A stretch of DNA of 33,378 bases from positions 1 to 33,378 of the IMG/VR virus record IMGVR_UViG_3300042402_001533; one strand, 5' to 3'. The notes beneath the pieces are model-generated. The model worked only from the letters and a program-made list of their open reading frames with translations, did no database searches and was not told the DNA's origin. Positions within the stretch are counted from its first letter, which is position 1. The number at the start of each line of letters is the position of its first letter. Origin of the DNA: a virus. Of the stretch, positions 1 to 7,087 are shown one piece after another. The position numbers and the translations under genes were made by a program.

Positions 1-1
1 G

Positions 2-277
2 GCCACGGCATTTGTAGAATTTGAAGATAGAGCAGCGTCAGCAGGAGATGCGAATATGCCGTATACTTTAGCAGATGCAACAACAGAGGTTCAAACAGAA
101 GCATTTTTGGCGGATCCAATAGGGGCTATATTGGATATAGATTTTGAAAAAGTTTTAAACCCTTCAGAATGGGGTAAAGATATGACAGATGATCAAAGAG
201 AAAAAGCGCAGGAAGTAGTGATACCAGTTATCATAGCATCAAATATTATTGCCGCAGCAATGACAAGGAGGATATAA
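2..277 (+). CDS. C-terminal part of an unrecognised phage protein (5' partial)
   Basis: The frame is open from base 2 and ends at TAA 275-277, so the true start lies upstream; an internal ATG at 56 has no ribosome site and is probably not the start. About 91 residues are visible. They are acidic in the middle (EWGKDMTDDQREKAQE) and end in a hydrophobic Ile/Ala stretch followed by TRRI. It overlaps the next ATG by one base (TAATG), so the two are co-translated. Its place just before holin and lysin candidates suggests the end of a structural or tail gene, but no family is recognised. Confidence 0.6.
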   Translation, partial: ATAFVEFEDRAASAGDANMPYTLADATTEVQTEAFLADPIGAILDIDFEKVLNPSEWGKDMTDDQREKAQEVVIPVIIASNIIAAAMTRRI

Positions 278-471
278 TGAAAATAATCAAGGCTATATTT
301 AAATATATTTGGGAAGTTATCAAAGAAAGCATTGCTCAGGTATTTACCCTACTAGGCTTCTTTATTGCATGGCTAACCCTTACGGGTTCAGCCCAGCAGG
401 TTGTTGGGGTGGCTACGATAGCTGCCACTGCAATATGGCTATTAACAATCCCATTGAGAAAAGAAGACTAG
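277..471 (+). CDS. Small two-helix membrane protein, holin candidate
   Basis: This 64-residue protein has a basic amphipathic N-terminus (MKIIKAIFKYIWEVIKES) and two hydrophobic segments at about residues 19-36 and 41-57, ending in a charged tail (RKED). A strong AGGAGG site lies just upstream and the ATG overlaps the previous stop. Size, two membrane spans and position three genes ahead of a CHAP endolysin fit a holin or other lysis-cassette membrane protein. The family is not recognised with certainty, so the role is inferred from context. Confidence 0.7.
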   Translation: MKIIKAIFKYIWEVIKESIAQVFTLLGFFIAWLTLTGSAQQVVGVATIAATAIWLLTIPLRKED

Positions 472-473
472 GG

Positions 474-485
474 TATAATAGAGAC
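474..485 (+). promoter_or_regulatory. Leaderless-type promoter for the lipoprotein gene
   Basis: A perfect -10 hexamer TATAAT at 474-479 ends only 6 nt before the ATG at 486, placing the expected transcription start on or next to the start codon. No convincing -35 hexamer is seen at the right distance. Confidence 0.6.
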
Positions 486-689
486 ATGAAGAAATTAATT
501 GCTATTGCCCTATCTGGGCTATTAATGCTACTATTATCAGGATGCTCGGTTCCGCAGGATAGATATAGATATCCATGTCAAGACCCAGCAAACTGGAAGA
601 ATGCAGAATGCAATCCACCAATTTGTGAATCTTCTGGCACATGCACAAAAGATTTAGTAGAAGGTTATGAGGAAGTTCAAAATGGCTAG
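486..689 (+). CDS. Small lipoprotein
   Basis: The 67-residue product has a short lipoprotein signal (MKKLIAIALSGLLMLLLSGC) with a lipobox LLSG-Cys, so Cys20 would be lipidated and the mature protein held on the outer face of the membrane. The mature part has further Cys residues (YPC, ECNPPIC, GTC) that may form disulfides. Start chosen at ATG 486, not at the longer frame opening at 309, because the signal peptide begins here and a -10 box sits directly upstream. A phage lipoprotein next to lysis genes could act in lysis or superinfection exclusion; this is inference. Confidence 0.75.
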   Translation: MKKLIAIALSGLLMLLLSGCSVPQDRYRYPCQDPANWKNAECNPPICESSGTCTKDLVEGYEEVQNG

Positions 690-1092
690 AGTTCGTAGAA
701 ACCCTTCAGAGTTAGATGCTTTATTAAAATTTGTTTTAGGTATAACTCTTGGAAGTATTTTATTTTTAACATCGACAGGCATCCTATATGGATTGCTATT
801 TGTTCAGCAACCATTAACTGGTCAATCTGAAAACGACAAGATGTTCTTTAACGTTTTGGGTAGCGTAGCAACCTTTATTACTGGAACTCTTGCTGGTCTT
901 TTAATTGGTCAATCTGGTGCTAAAGATGTTATGTCAGCACAGTTAGCAAACAAAGAGATGGATGCCAAAAATACACAGGCAGACAAAAAATTAGAAGCAG
1001 AGATTGATGCTACAGCAGCACGTCTTGCAGCAAAGCCATCTGGTGCAATGCCAGAAGAACAGCCAATTGATACCGATTGGGATAAAGAATGA
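682..1092 (+). CDS. Two-span membrane protein with cytoplasmic coiled tail, holin candidate
   Basis: ATG 682 is preferred over ATG 667 because GAGGAAG at 669-675 is well spaced for it; it overlaps the end of the lipoprotein gene. The 136-residue protein has membrane segments at about residues 15-42 and 55-75, then a charged Ala/Lys/Glu-rich tail that probably forms a coiled coil. Arrangement, size and position two genes before the endolysin suggest a holin or pinholin partner. Several small membrane proteins here compete for that role. Confidence 0.72.
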   Translation: MARVRRNPSELDALLKFVLGITLGSILFLTSTGILYGLLFVQQPLTGQSENDKMFFNVLGSVATFITGTLAGLLIGQSGAKDVMSAQLANKEMDAKNTQADKKLEAEIDATAARLAAKPSGAMPEEQPIDTDWDKE

Positions 1093-1250
1093 ACCACGAC
1101 CACCCTGTAATGACAGCAGGTTCTGGAATCACTGAGATGGAAACTATGTGGTTCTTAATGATAGTTATGTTTGGTTGGAATCTTTGGATGGCTTGGCAGC
1201 ACAACAGATTAAGTAAAAAAGTTGACTGCTCTTGTAAGGAGAATAAGTAA
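1089..1250 (+). CDS. Small single-span membrane protein
   Basis: A 53-residue protein with one Met/Trp-rich hydrophobic segment (about residues 20-36), an N-terminal MNHDHP and a short tail with CSCKENK. It starts by an ATGA overlap with the previous gene and its stop overlaps the endolysin ATG (TAATG at 1248-1252), so it is translationally coupled on both sides. Another lysis-cassette membrane protein by context; no family recognised. Confidence 0.65.
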   Translation: MNHDHPVMTAGSGITEMETMWFLMIVMFGWNLWMAWQHNRLSKKVDCSCKENK

Positions 1251-1840
1251 TGGCAGACCAAGGAACAGCAGCACGTTTAATTGAAGTTGCAACAGCAGAA
1301 ATTGGAACTATTGAAGGTCCAAAAGATAACGAAACAAAGTACGGAGCATTTACAAAAGCTAACTTCCAACCATGGTGCGGAAGTTTTGTTAATTGGTGCG
1401 GGAACGAAAGTGGCGTAAAGATTCCTAATACTGTTTATACACCAGGCGGAGCAGCAGCATTTAAGAAAGCTGGAGCATGGATTGATGTTGACATCGCAGA
1501 TCCAGAGCCAGGAGACATAGCCTATTTTGATTTTCCCTCAGACGGTGTCGATAGAATTTCTCACGTTGGAATTGTTGTTAAAGACAATGAAGACGGAACA
1601 GTTTGGTGCATTGAAGGAAACACTTCTTCAAATAAAAAGGGAAGCCAAAGAAATGGCGGAGAAGTTTGCAAGCAACTTCGTGCTTATAAGAAAAATAAAG
1701 CTGGTGTAATGATTTCAATTGTAGGATTTGGAAGACCAAAGTTTGGTGGCGCAGCAAAAACAGCGGCCAAGCCAGCAGCCAAGCCAACAGCAAAAGCGGC
1801 AGCGTCTAAGTCACAGAAGTGTCCTGCCTGCGGTAAGTAA
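1250..1840 (+). CDS. Endolysin with CHAP domain
   Basis: A 196-residue peptidoglycan hydrolase. The N-terminal two thirds matches the CHAP (papain-like amidase/endopeptidase) pattern: Cys43 in PWCGSF, His105 in ISHVGIV and Glu122/Asn124 in WCIEGNTS form the expected catalytic set. Residues 165-190 are an Ala/Lys/Pro linker, and the protein ends with CPACGK (Cys191, Cys194), half of a zinc knuckle or a wall-binding tag. There is no signal peptide, so export would need a holin; membrane genes lie immediately upstream. AAGGAG precedes the ATG. CHAP enzymes cut stem peptides or cross-bridges; the exact bond is unknown here. Confidence 0.9.
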   Translation: MADQGTAARLIEVATAEIGTIEGPKDNETKYGAFTKANFQPWCGSFVNWCGNESGVKIPNTVYTPGGAAAFKKAGAWIDVDIADPEPGDIAYFDFPSDGVDRISHVGIVVKDNEDGTVWCIEGNTSSNKKGSQRNGGEVCKQLRAYKKNKAGVMISIVGFGRPKFGGAAKTAAKPAAKPTAKAAASKSQKCPACGK

Positions 1841-1984
1841 ATGAATACTTATGTTATTAAGCTAGAAGTAGAAGCTCAAATAGAAGCTTTTAGCGAAGAT
1901 GACGCAAAAGATTACATCAATGATATCTTTGGTGTTGATGATGAAGTTAAAAACGTTAAAATATTAAGCGTTAAGGAGAAATGA
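1841..1984 (+). CDS. Small acidic protein of unknown function
   Basis: The ATG follows directly on the endolysin stop. The 47 residues (MNTYVIKLEVEAQIEAFSED and on) alternate hydrophobic and charged residues as a beta-alpha-beta mini-fold would. It resembles in style the 64-residue protein at 24908 (YKVEMLIQVLAKDEPTAL), so the two may be distant relatives. It ends TGATG, overlapping the next start. Confidence 0.6.
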   Translation: MNTYVIKLEVEAQIEAFSEDDAKDYINDIFGVDDEVKNVKILSVKEK

Positions 1985-3135
1985 TGGCAAAAGAAGGATA
2001 CAAACCAACCTCTGGAATGCAGTCTGCAGCACGTCGTGCTATTAAATTAAAAGAGCAGGGTAAGGCAAAAGGTGCTGGAACAATGGTTGGATGGACTCGT
2101 GCAGGACAACTATCTCGTGGAGAAACTTTAAGTCTATCAACAGTTAAGCGCATGTATTCATATTTTTCTCGTCATGAAGTAGATAAAAAAGGAAAAGATT
2201 GGGATAATGCAGAAAACCCATCAAATGGAAAGATCATGTGGTTAGCATGGGGCGGGGATGCAGGATTCTCTTGGTCTCGTAAGATAGTAGAAAGAGAGAA
2301 GAATATGAAGAAATCATTAACAACAAACGAATTAGTAGAAGAAATTAAAGATATTTTGGACGATGTAGTTAACCCAGCAGATACAGTGGTTGAGATTCCA
2401 GATGACGAAAATATTGCTAAAGCATTACGGGCGGAAATTACTAAAGAACAGCTTGGAATGGTAATTGAGCATCTTATGGAAGCAATTGAAGGAATGATTG
2501 AGGTTCCAGAAGAAGAATCTGATTCGCCTGAAATGGAAGATTCATATGGAATGTACGATACACGCCCAATTGAAAAATATGAGGACATGGAAGAAAAAGC
2601 AAAAGATAAATTTAAAGATGTAATTAAGCCTAGAAAAGGTGAGCCATCAAACAAAGAACTATATGCAAGAATTGTTTCTGAAGCTAAAAGAAAATTTGAT
2701 ACCTACCCTTCAGCCTATGCAAATGGTTGGGTTGTACAAGAATATAAGCGCCGTGGTGGGAAATATAATGTAAGCAAGTCAGAAGGCCAGGACGATGGCT
2801 TTGAAGAATCAGAAATTGAAGATAACTTTGAAAAGAAATATCAGGGTTGTGGTTGTGAGACATGCAAGAGATTAGATGTATCCTGTGAGAACTGCCCTGT
2901 GTGCCAAAAAAACGAAATGAATAAGTCTGAGATCTATAAGTCAGATAATGAGCAGGAAGATGCTTGGGACAACGATATGCAAAAATGTTGGACTGGATAC
3001 AGACAAGATGGAATGAAAGAAAAGGGTGGCCGAATGGTACCAAATTGCGTTCCAGTAGAAAAAGCAGAAGATTTGACAGAGGCAGATATGGTAACAAAGT
3101 CATTCTGGGCTGGATCTTTTAACTTTAAAAAATAG
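1984..3135 (+). CDS. Mosaic phage protein with three recurrent phage modules
   Basis: The start is ATG 1984, because AAGGAG (1973-1978) is too close to ATG 1981. The 383 residues contain (a) an N-terminal module, residues 52-94, with STVKRMYSYFSRHEVDKKG and WLAWGGDAG; (b) a Glu-rich helical middle; (c) a DUF5872-like motif YPSAYANGWVVQEYKRRGG at 241-259; (d) a Cys cluster (Cys289, 291, 294, 301, 304, 307), probably binding metal; (e) a C-terminal WTGYRQDGMKEKGGRMVPNC at 336-355. I recall pieces a, c and e from separate virion-associated proteins of other phages. A structural or scaffold-like role is likely but not proven. Confidence 0.8.
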   Translation: MAKEGYKPTSGMQSAARRAIKLKEQGKAKGAGTMVGWTRAGQLSRGETLSLSTVKRMYSYFSRHEVDKKGKDWDNAENPSNGKIMWLAWGGDAGFSWSRKIVEREKNMKKSLTTNELVEEIKDILDDVVNPADTVVEIPDDENIAKALRAEITKEQLGMVIEHLMEAIEGMIEVPEEESDSPEMEDSYGMYDTRPIEKYEDMEEKAKDKFKDVIKPRKGEPSNKELYARIVSEAKRKFDTYPSAYANGWVVQEYKRRGGKYNVSKSEGQDDGFEESEIEDNFEKKYQGCGCETCKRLDVSCENCPVCQKNEMNKSEIYKSDNEQEDAWDNDMQKCWTGYRQDGMKEKGGRMVPNCVPVEKAEDLTEADMVTKSFWAGSFNFKK

Positions 3136-3147
3136 CATAAAAATCAA

Positions 3148-3197
3148 TTGACACAGCCGTAGTTATTCCTGTATAATAATACATAGGGATGCTACGG
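3148..3197 (+). promoter_or_regulatory. Strong promoter with inverted repeat ahead of the WhiB operon
   Basis: TTGACA at 3148-3153, an 18-nt spacer and TATAAT at 3172-3177 form a near-consensus housekeeping promoter. An inverted repeat brackets it: CCGTAG at 3157-3162 inside the spacer and CTACGG at 3192-3197 after the expected start, with partial matches continuing inwards. It could be an operator or an mRNA hairpin. Confidence 0.75.
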
Positions 3198-3215
3198 TTT
3201 AGTGTTTAGGAAAAT

Positions 3216-3446
3216 ATGTTAAATTTAAACCTCCGTGGTGCAGAAATATTTATAAATAGATCAAAGACAAAAACGCAGGAAGCTTTTTGGAACAATTATG
3301 AACTCATAATCTGGAAAAAAAATGCCAATGGATTTACTCATAAAAATGGCATGTTTAGAAATGAATGGGGATTGGCAGAAAAAATATCTGTCAATGAACA
3401 AGGGATCTGGAAGTTACCTAAAAAATATGTCAAATATTTTAAATGA
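3216..3446 (+). CDS. Conserved-looking phage protein of unknown function
   Basis: A 76-residue basic, Trp-rich protein (EAFWNNYELIIWKKNANGF, EQGIWKLPKKYVKYFK). AGGAAA lies just before the ATG and a strong promoter upstream. It overlaps the WhiB start by 20 nt. The pattern resembles small actinophage proteins, but no function is known to me. Confidence 0.65.
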   Translation: MLNLNLRGAEIFINRSKTKTQEAFWNNYELIIWKKNANGFTHKNGMFRNEWGLAEKISVNEQGIWKLPKKYVKYFK

Positions 3447-3738
3447 TTTAGGCATAGATGAAGATGACTTTGACTGGTGGCATCTAGCAGTATGTCGTGG
3501 AATGGATACTAATTTATTTTATGATAAATATGAATCCGATCCTAATATTGCAAAGAGCATAGACGAAGCCTGCTTGAGCTGTCCAGTAATTAAAATGTGC
3601 CATGAATCTGGCACACAAAACTCTGAGTATGGTATCTGGGGTGGAGTTTACCTAAATGCTGGTGCAACAGATAGAACTAGGAACTTACATAAAACTGTAG
3701 AAATATGGAAAAGGTTAAGGAGTAAAGGTGTTCATTGA
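3427..3738 (+). CDS. whiB: WhiB-family transcription regulator
   Basis: Four Cys ligands for a [4Fe-4S] cluster are present: Cys23 (AVCRG), then ACLSCPVIKMC giving Cys49, Cys52 and Cys58. The family turn GIWGG follows at residues 69-73, then a basic tail (KRLRSKGVH) for DNA contact. ATG 3427 gives a typical 103-residue WhiB-like protein; longer in-frame starts add unrelated sequence. Known WhiB proteins bind region 4 of the primary sigma factor and redirect it at promoters, and phage versions (such as WhiB of TM4) interfere with the host. It lies second in an operon behind a promoter with an inverted repeat. It is a candidate partner for the TGTCAG promoters at 14861-24243; that link is inference. 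Confidence 0.93.
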   Translation: MSNILNDLGIDEDDFDWWHLAVCRGMDTNLFYDKYESDPNIAKSIDEACLSCPVIKMCHESGTQNSEYGIWGGVYLNAGATDRTRNLHKTVEIWKRLRSKGVH

Positions 3739-4045
3739 TAAGTCTAAGGACCACTTTAAACACGGAATTAACCAATGGACTGGTGATCCAAATAAGCCAG
3801 TATTTTATAACAATGAGATGGCACAAAAGGTAAAACAAATTAAAGTGCCAGTAACGGGATTACAAATGGATATATCAAAGTATCCAGATTTCTTGGCTAT
3901 TATGCTGTATGAAGATAACTTTATACTTTTTGACGGGGTTAAAAAGGAAATGGTTATTGATTATGTTGGCAGAGTCAAGAAGGTAATTGAGTCATACGGA
4001 GTAAGATGCGAACTAATTGGAGTCCCAAGTGAAAGAGTATTATGA
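3728..4045 (+). CDS. Unknown protein, WhiB operon
   Basis: GTG start at 3728, supported by AAGGAG at 3717-3722; it overlaps the WhiB end by 11 nt. 105 residues, soluble, mixed alpha/beta (DISKYPDFLAIMLYEDNFILF), no Cys pairs apart from a single Cys near the end. Translationally coupled to WhiB and possibly regulated with it. Not recognised. Confidence 0.65.
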   Translation: MFIDKSKDHFKHGINQWTGDPNKPVFYNNEMAQKVKQIKVPVTGLQMDISKYPDFLAIMLYEDNFILFDGVKKEMVIDYVGRVKKVIESYGVRCELIGVPSERVL

Positions 4046-4226
4046 CAGAGTGACTATAGTTTATATACATGAGGAATCTGTATATGGAACAGTTGAAAAA
4101 ATGGGAGCGTTTGCTTCAAAAGTAAAGTACCAAAAGGATGGCATAGAGTATGTTGTCCTATTAGAAAATGACGAATTCGCTATTTTAGAGGAAATCGTAT
4201 TTCAGCATTTTGAGGAAGAAAACTAA
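4029..4226 (+). CDS. Small conserved-type phage protein
   Basis: GTG 4029 is chosen because GGAG at 4019-4022 sits 6 nt upstream; the frame could also open at TTG 4017. The 65 residues (VTIVYIHEESVYGTVEKMGA, DGIEYVVLLENDEF) look like a small beta barrel. It overlaps the previous gene and its TAATG overlaps the next ATG. Function unknown. Confidence 0.62.
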   Translation: MKEYYDRVTIVYIHEESVYGTVEKMGAFASKVKYQKDGIEYVVLLENDEFAILEEIVFQHFEEEN

Positions 4227-4462
4227 TGGAAAAAATTCTATGTTATTCGTGCAATAAGAGTAAGAATCAACTGAATGCTAAGCGTTCAGCTTTGCTACCA
4301 ATTAACTTGCTTATGTGCGAGACATGCATAACATCTAAATTTGAGCCACGCTGGGTTATTATAGTGGCAGGCAGATCAAATGGTGCAGACCATGTTAGGG
4401 ATTTTGTGCTAAAAAAGCGATATGTTGGCAATGAAATATCAGCGTCTGAATTATTAGTTTAA
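4226..4462 (+). CDS. Zinc-ribbon protein of unknown function
   Basis: 78 residues with two CxxC knuckles (CYSC near the N-terminus, CETC near residue 32), expected to bind one zinc ion, followed by a basic region EPRWVIIVAGRSNGADHVRDF and a C-terminal KKRYVGNEISASELLV. I recall similar proteins in actinobacteriophages next to WhiB-type genes; their role is not known. Last gene of the WhiB operon. Confidence 0.72.
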   Translation: MEKILCYSCNKSKNQLNAKRSALLPINLLMCETCITSKFEPRWVIIVAGRSNGADHVRDFVLKKRYVGNEISASELLV

Positions 4463-4476
4463 CATTCATATTCCTG

Positions 4477-4492
4477 TATAATAGACTATATA
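4477..4492 (+). promoter_or_regulatory. Near-leaderless promoter
   Basis: TATAAT at 4477-4482 ends 10 nt before the ATG at 4493, so the mRNA leader would be only a few bases and there is no ribosome-binding site. No clear -35 element. Confidence 0.55.
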
Positions 4493-4813
4493 ATGCCTAT
4501 TGATACAACTACTATTATTATTTCAATTTCTGCTGCAATTTTAGGCGGATTTGGAACTGCAATTGTTAATGCGATATCCCAAGCAAAAAGGGAACAAACT
4601 AGAAAATTAGAAAGATATCAGGATCAGCTTAAACTAGAATTAAAAGATTTAAAGATTCAGCTCTATCAATTAGAAAAAGATCTTACTGAATGGAAAGATA
4701 AGTATTATTCTGCCATTCAGCAATTAATAGAAGTACGGGCGGAACTGGAAGAAACCTTAGTTAAATTGTCTATTATTCATATTGAGCATGAGCATGACAA
4801 TGAAGAAGAGTAG
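4493..4813 (+). CDS. Membrane-anchored coiled-coil protein
   Basis: 106 residues: an N-terminal hydrophobic segment (about residues 5-28, TTIIISISAAILGGFGTAIV) followed by a long Lys/Glu/Leu-rich coiled coil to about residue 95 and an acidic tail (EHEHDNEEE). One span with a cytoplasmic coil resembles phage spanin-like or membrane-remodelling proteins; no family is recognised. Confidence 0.7.
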   Translation: MPIDTTTIIISISAAILGGFGTAIVNAISQAKREQTRKLERYQDQLKLELKDLKIQLYQLEKDLTEWKDKYYSAIQQLIEVRAELEETLVKLSIIHIEHEHDNEEE

Positions 4814-4833
4814 ACCTTCGAATTTATATTTAG

Positions 4834-4845
4834 TATACTAATAGT
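4834..4845 (+). promoter_or_regulatory. Leaderless-type promoter for the proteasome-like gene
   Basis: TATACT at 4834-4839 ends 6 nt before ATG 4846. A weak -35 match, TAGACC at 4811-4816, is 17 nt upstream. Confidence 0.6.
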
Positions 4846-5400
4846 ATGACTTGTATTGTGGCTATAGCTCAGAATGGAACTGTCTATATGGGTTCCGACC
4901 ATGCCGCCTCAGATGATAAAAGCGGATGGGTCATGTCAAGAAAAGAGCCTAAAGTTTTTAAAGTTGGGCAATATGGAATAGCTTTTACTGATAGCTTTCG
5001 CATGGGACAGATTCTTCAATACAACTGGACTCCACCAAAATATACTCCAACCAAAACCAATTCTGGGCTAGATAAGTTTATGCGTACAAAGTTTGTAGAC
5101 TCAGTTAAAGTTGCTTTTAAAGAGCATGGGTTCGGAGACATTGGCGGAACAGATGAAGATACAGGGGGCATATTTATAGTAGGGCTAGAAGGCAGAATAT
5201 TTGTAGTAGACGAAGACTTTCATGTAGGTGAAAATGTAGTTAATTATATGGCGGAAGGCTCAGGTGGAATGTTTGCACTAGGAGCATTACATGCGACAAA
5301 GAACCAAAAGAATCCTAAAATGAGATTAAAACTAGCTTTAGAGGCAGCATCAGAATTTTCAATGAGCGTAGCCCCACCCTTTACATACATTCAGGTTTAG
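4846..5400 (+). CDS. Proteasome/HslV-like Ntn-hydrolase
   Basis: The 184-residue protein starts MTCIVAIAQNGTVYMGSDHA, matching HslV and proteasome beta subunits, which use an N-terminal Thr exposed by Met removal. Thr2 would be the nucleophile, Asp18 (GSD) and Lys36 (EPKVF) sit at the positions of the catalytic Asp and Lys, and GSGG at 138-141 matches the conserved SGG turn. Such enzymes form ring proteases fed by an ATPase (HslU, Mpa/ARC). No phage ATPase is seen nearby, so it might borrow the host's, act alone, or cleave a virion protein. It has its own leaderless promoter. The Ntn-hydrolase fold call is good; the substrate is unknown. Confidence 0.83.
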   Translation: MTCIVAIAQNGTVYMGSDHAASDDKSGWVMSRKEPKVFKVGQYGIAFTDSFRMGQILQYNWTPPKYTPTKTNSGLDKFMRTKFVDSVKVAFKEHGFGDIGGTDEDTGGIFIVGLEGRIFVVDEDFHVGENVVNYMAEGSGGMFALGALHATKNQKNPKMRLKLALEAASEFSMSVAPPFTYIQV

Positions 5401-5414
5401 AGTATAATTAGATT
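5380..5414 (+). promoter_or_regulatory. Leaderless promoter
   Basis: TTTACA at 5380-5385, a 17-nt spacer and TATAAT at 5403-5408; the hexamer ends 6 nt before ATG 5415. Full housekeeping geometry with transcription starting at the start codon. Confidence 0.75.
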
Positions 5415-5726
5415 ATGAAGTGGCTTACTAGAATAGTTACAGTCTTCCTAGGCTTCGCATCAATTGGTGCGGTCAAGCAATTTTTTGACAAGTATACAGT
5501 GCTTGTTTTTGACAATGAAGATATTGGCGGGACCCAAGAATCTGAGGCTATGGATCTACGGGGTACCCCAACACACGCATGCATATGTGGCTCAGCAGTT
5601 TGGAACATAAAAGCCGTATTTGATAATTATGAAATAGCAACATACTTTTTAGACATGGAGTGTGCAGAATGCGGTAGTCTAGCAACTGCCCCAACTCCCC
5701 TTGATAGAGAAGGAATGGAAAATTGA
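5415..5726 (+). CDS. Membrane-anchored zinc-ribbon protein
   Basis: 103 residues: an N-terminal hydrophobic segment (TRIVTVFLGFASIGAV), then a domain with CICG and CAECG knuckles (THACICGSAVW, LDMECAECGSLATAPTPLD). I recall this knuckle pattern from actinophage proteins of unknown role. It overlaps the next gene by 4 nt. Confidence 0.7.
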   Translation: MKWLTRIVTVFLGFASIGAVKQFFDKYTVLVFDNEDIGGTQESEAMDLRGTPTHACICGSAVWNIKAVFDNYEIATYFLDMECAECGSLATAPTPLDREGMEN

Positions 5727-5890
5727 GAAAATCAGAGCGATTAAGACTTCTAGAAATGGAATTATTACGCACACAATTTCAGATTGAATACTTGACAACT
5801 GCGGTAAATATGCTTTTGCAGGACGCTAAAGTCAAGGCACCAGAGATGGACGCTGGTAAGTGGTATAAAGCTAAGCTAGACAACAAGTAA
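5723..5890 (+). CDS. Small helical protein, TTG start
   Basis: 55 residues from TTG 5723, with AAGGA 8 nt upstream and a 4-nt overlap with the previous gene. The N-terminal two thirds is a leucine-rich helix (SERLRLLEMELLRTQFQIEY) likely to dimerise; the end reads DAGKWYKAKLDNK. It is a plausible actinophage microprotein of unknown function. Confidence 0.62.
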   Translation: MRKSERLRLLEMELLRTQFQIEYLTTAVNMLLQDAKVKAPEMDAGKWYKAKLDNK

Positions 5891-5893
5891 CTA

Positions 5894-5929
5894 TTGACGG
5901 ATACTTGTTCTTTTAGTAGAATAGAACAC
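5894..5929 (+). promoter_or_regulatory. Leaderless promoter for the subtilase gene
   Basis: TTGACG 5894-5899, 17-nt spacer, TAGAAT 5917-5922, then 7 nt to ATG 5930. Confidence 0.78.
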
Positions 5930-7087
5930 ATGAACAAAAAAATAATCACGGCATTAATTGCCTTAACACTTATCGTACCTGCCACATCAAATGCGGCAAA
6001 CCTGTCTAATAAGACACTAACACCGACTGTTGCAATTTTAGATACAGCATTGGACTCATCGCTTCCCATTTTTAATGGCCGAATTGCAAAAGAAGTTTGT
6101 ATACTAGAATGGAACTCTTGCCCAAACGGTAAATCATTTATGGAGGGCCCAGGATCTGCAGGGCTTCCTTCAAGTATAATTGCAAAGAATGGCTTTAATC
6201 ATGGCACACAAATGTCATCAATTTTCATTGCTAATAGTCCAAATGTTAACATAGTGTTTGTTAGAATTATTGGAAACACACCATCTGGAGAAAGACAATT
6301 AGCTAACGAGATTACAGTAGTAAATGCACTTGACTGGGTGTATAAGAATAAAGATGTTTTGAATATTCAGGCAGTTACAATGGCAATGGGACACCATAAC
6401 CTAGGTCATGGAACAAGCTATTGCCCAAATACTCCAGCAACACAACTACGTTTAAAGAACTTTGTTTCTATTGGTCTTCCTGTATTTATTGCTGCTGGAA
6501 ATGCTGGCGATTTAAAGAGAATCGACTGGCCTTCATGTATTGATGATTCAATTTCAGTTGGCGCAGCAACAGCTCAGGACGAGTTAGCAATCTACAGCAA
6601 TTATGATGAAAACAAAATTGATTTTATTGCTCTAGGAAATACGGTTGCTTCTCAGCCAGTAACAGGCAAGCAGATTGGCGTACGAGGAACATCTGCTTCA
6701 ACACAAATTGCAGCAGCAAACTGGTTGGCAGTTAAAAATGTTCGGCCAGGAATTTCTTACCAAGATCTATATGCACTTATGCGAAACAGTGCTATTCCAG
6801 CAAAAAGTACTAGCACAATCATTGCTAAGTTAATTAGTTATGACTCTGCAGTTAAATTTTTAAATGCTGAAGAAGCACGAAAGTCTGCAGAAGAAGCAGC
6901 AAAAGCAGCAGCACTGGCTGCAGCAAAAGCCGCTGCTATTGAATCTTTGATGAAAAAGCAGGAGCAAGAAATTATGCAAATACTAGAAAGATACAATGCT
7001 TCTGTATTAGAATTAACTAAAGCAAAAGATTCTTCTATCACAGCACTAAAGGCAACAATTGCAGCGGAGGTACTGAAGCTTGGCTAA
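5930..7087 (+). CDS. Secreted subtilisin-like serine protease (S8 family)
   Basis: The 385-residue protein begins with a Sec signal peptide (MNKKIITALIALTLIVPATS, cleavage likely near NAA). The subtilase triad is in order: Asp38 in VAILDTALD, His91 in FNHGTQMSSI, the oxyanion Asn191 in IAAGNAGD, and Ser255 in RGTSAST. Residues 315-375 form an Ala/Glu/Lys coiled coil (EEAAKAAALAAAKAAA) that could anchor or oligomerise it. The start is ATG 5930, not TTG 5894, because TTG lies inside the -35 box. It would act outside the cell, cutting surface or exported proteins. Phage-encoded secreted subtilases are unusual; it may alter receptors or release nutrients. The function is inferred. Confidence 0.88.
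   Translation: MNKKIITALIALTLIVPATSNAANLSNKTLTPTVAILDTALDSSLPIFNGRIAKEVCILEWNSCPNGKSFMEGPGSAGLPSSIIAKNGFNHGTQMSSIFIANSPNVNIVFVRIIGNTPSGERQLANEITVVNALDWVYKNKDVLNIQAVTMAMGHHNLGHGTSYCPNTPATQLRLKNFVSIGLPVFIAAGNAGDLKRIDWPSCIDDSISVGAATAQDELAIYSNYDENKIDFIALGNTVASQPVTGKQIGVRGTSASTQIAAANWLAVKNVRPGISYQDLYALMRNSAIPAKSTSTIIAKLISYDSAVKFLNAEEARKSAEEAAKAAALAAAKAAAIESLMKKQEQEIMQILERYNASVLELTKAKDSSITALKATIAAEVLKLG

Noticed and set aside
2172-2654. 160-codon minus-strand frame
   Set aside because: Lies wholly over the well-supported 1984-3135 gene; Ser/Ile-rich shadow translation with no ribosome site.
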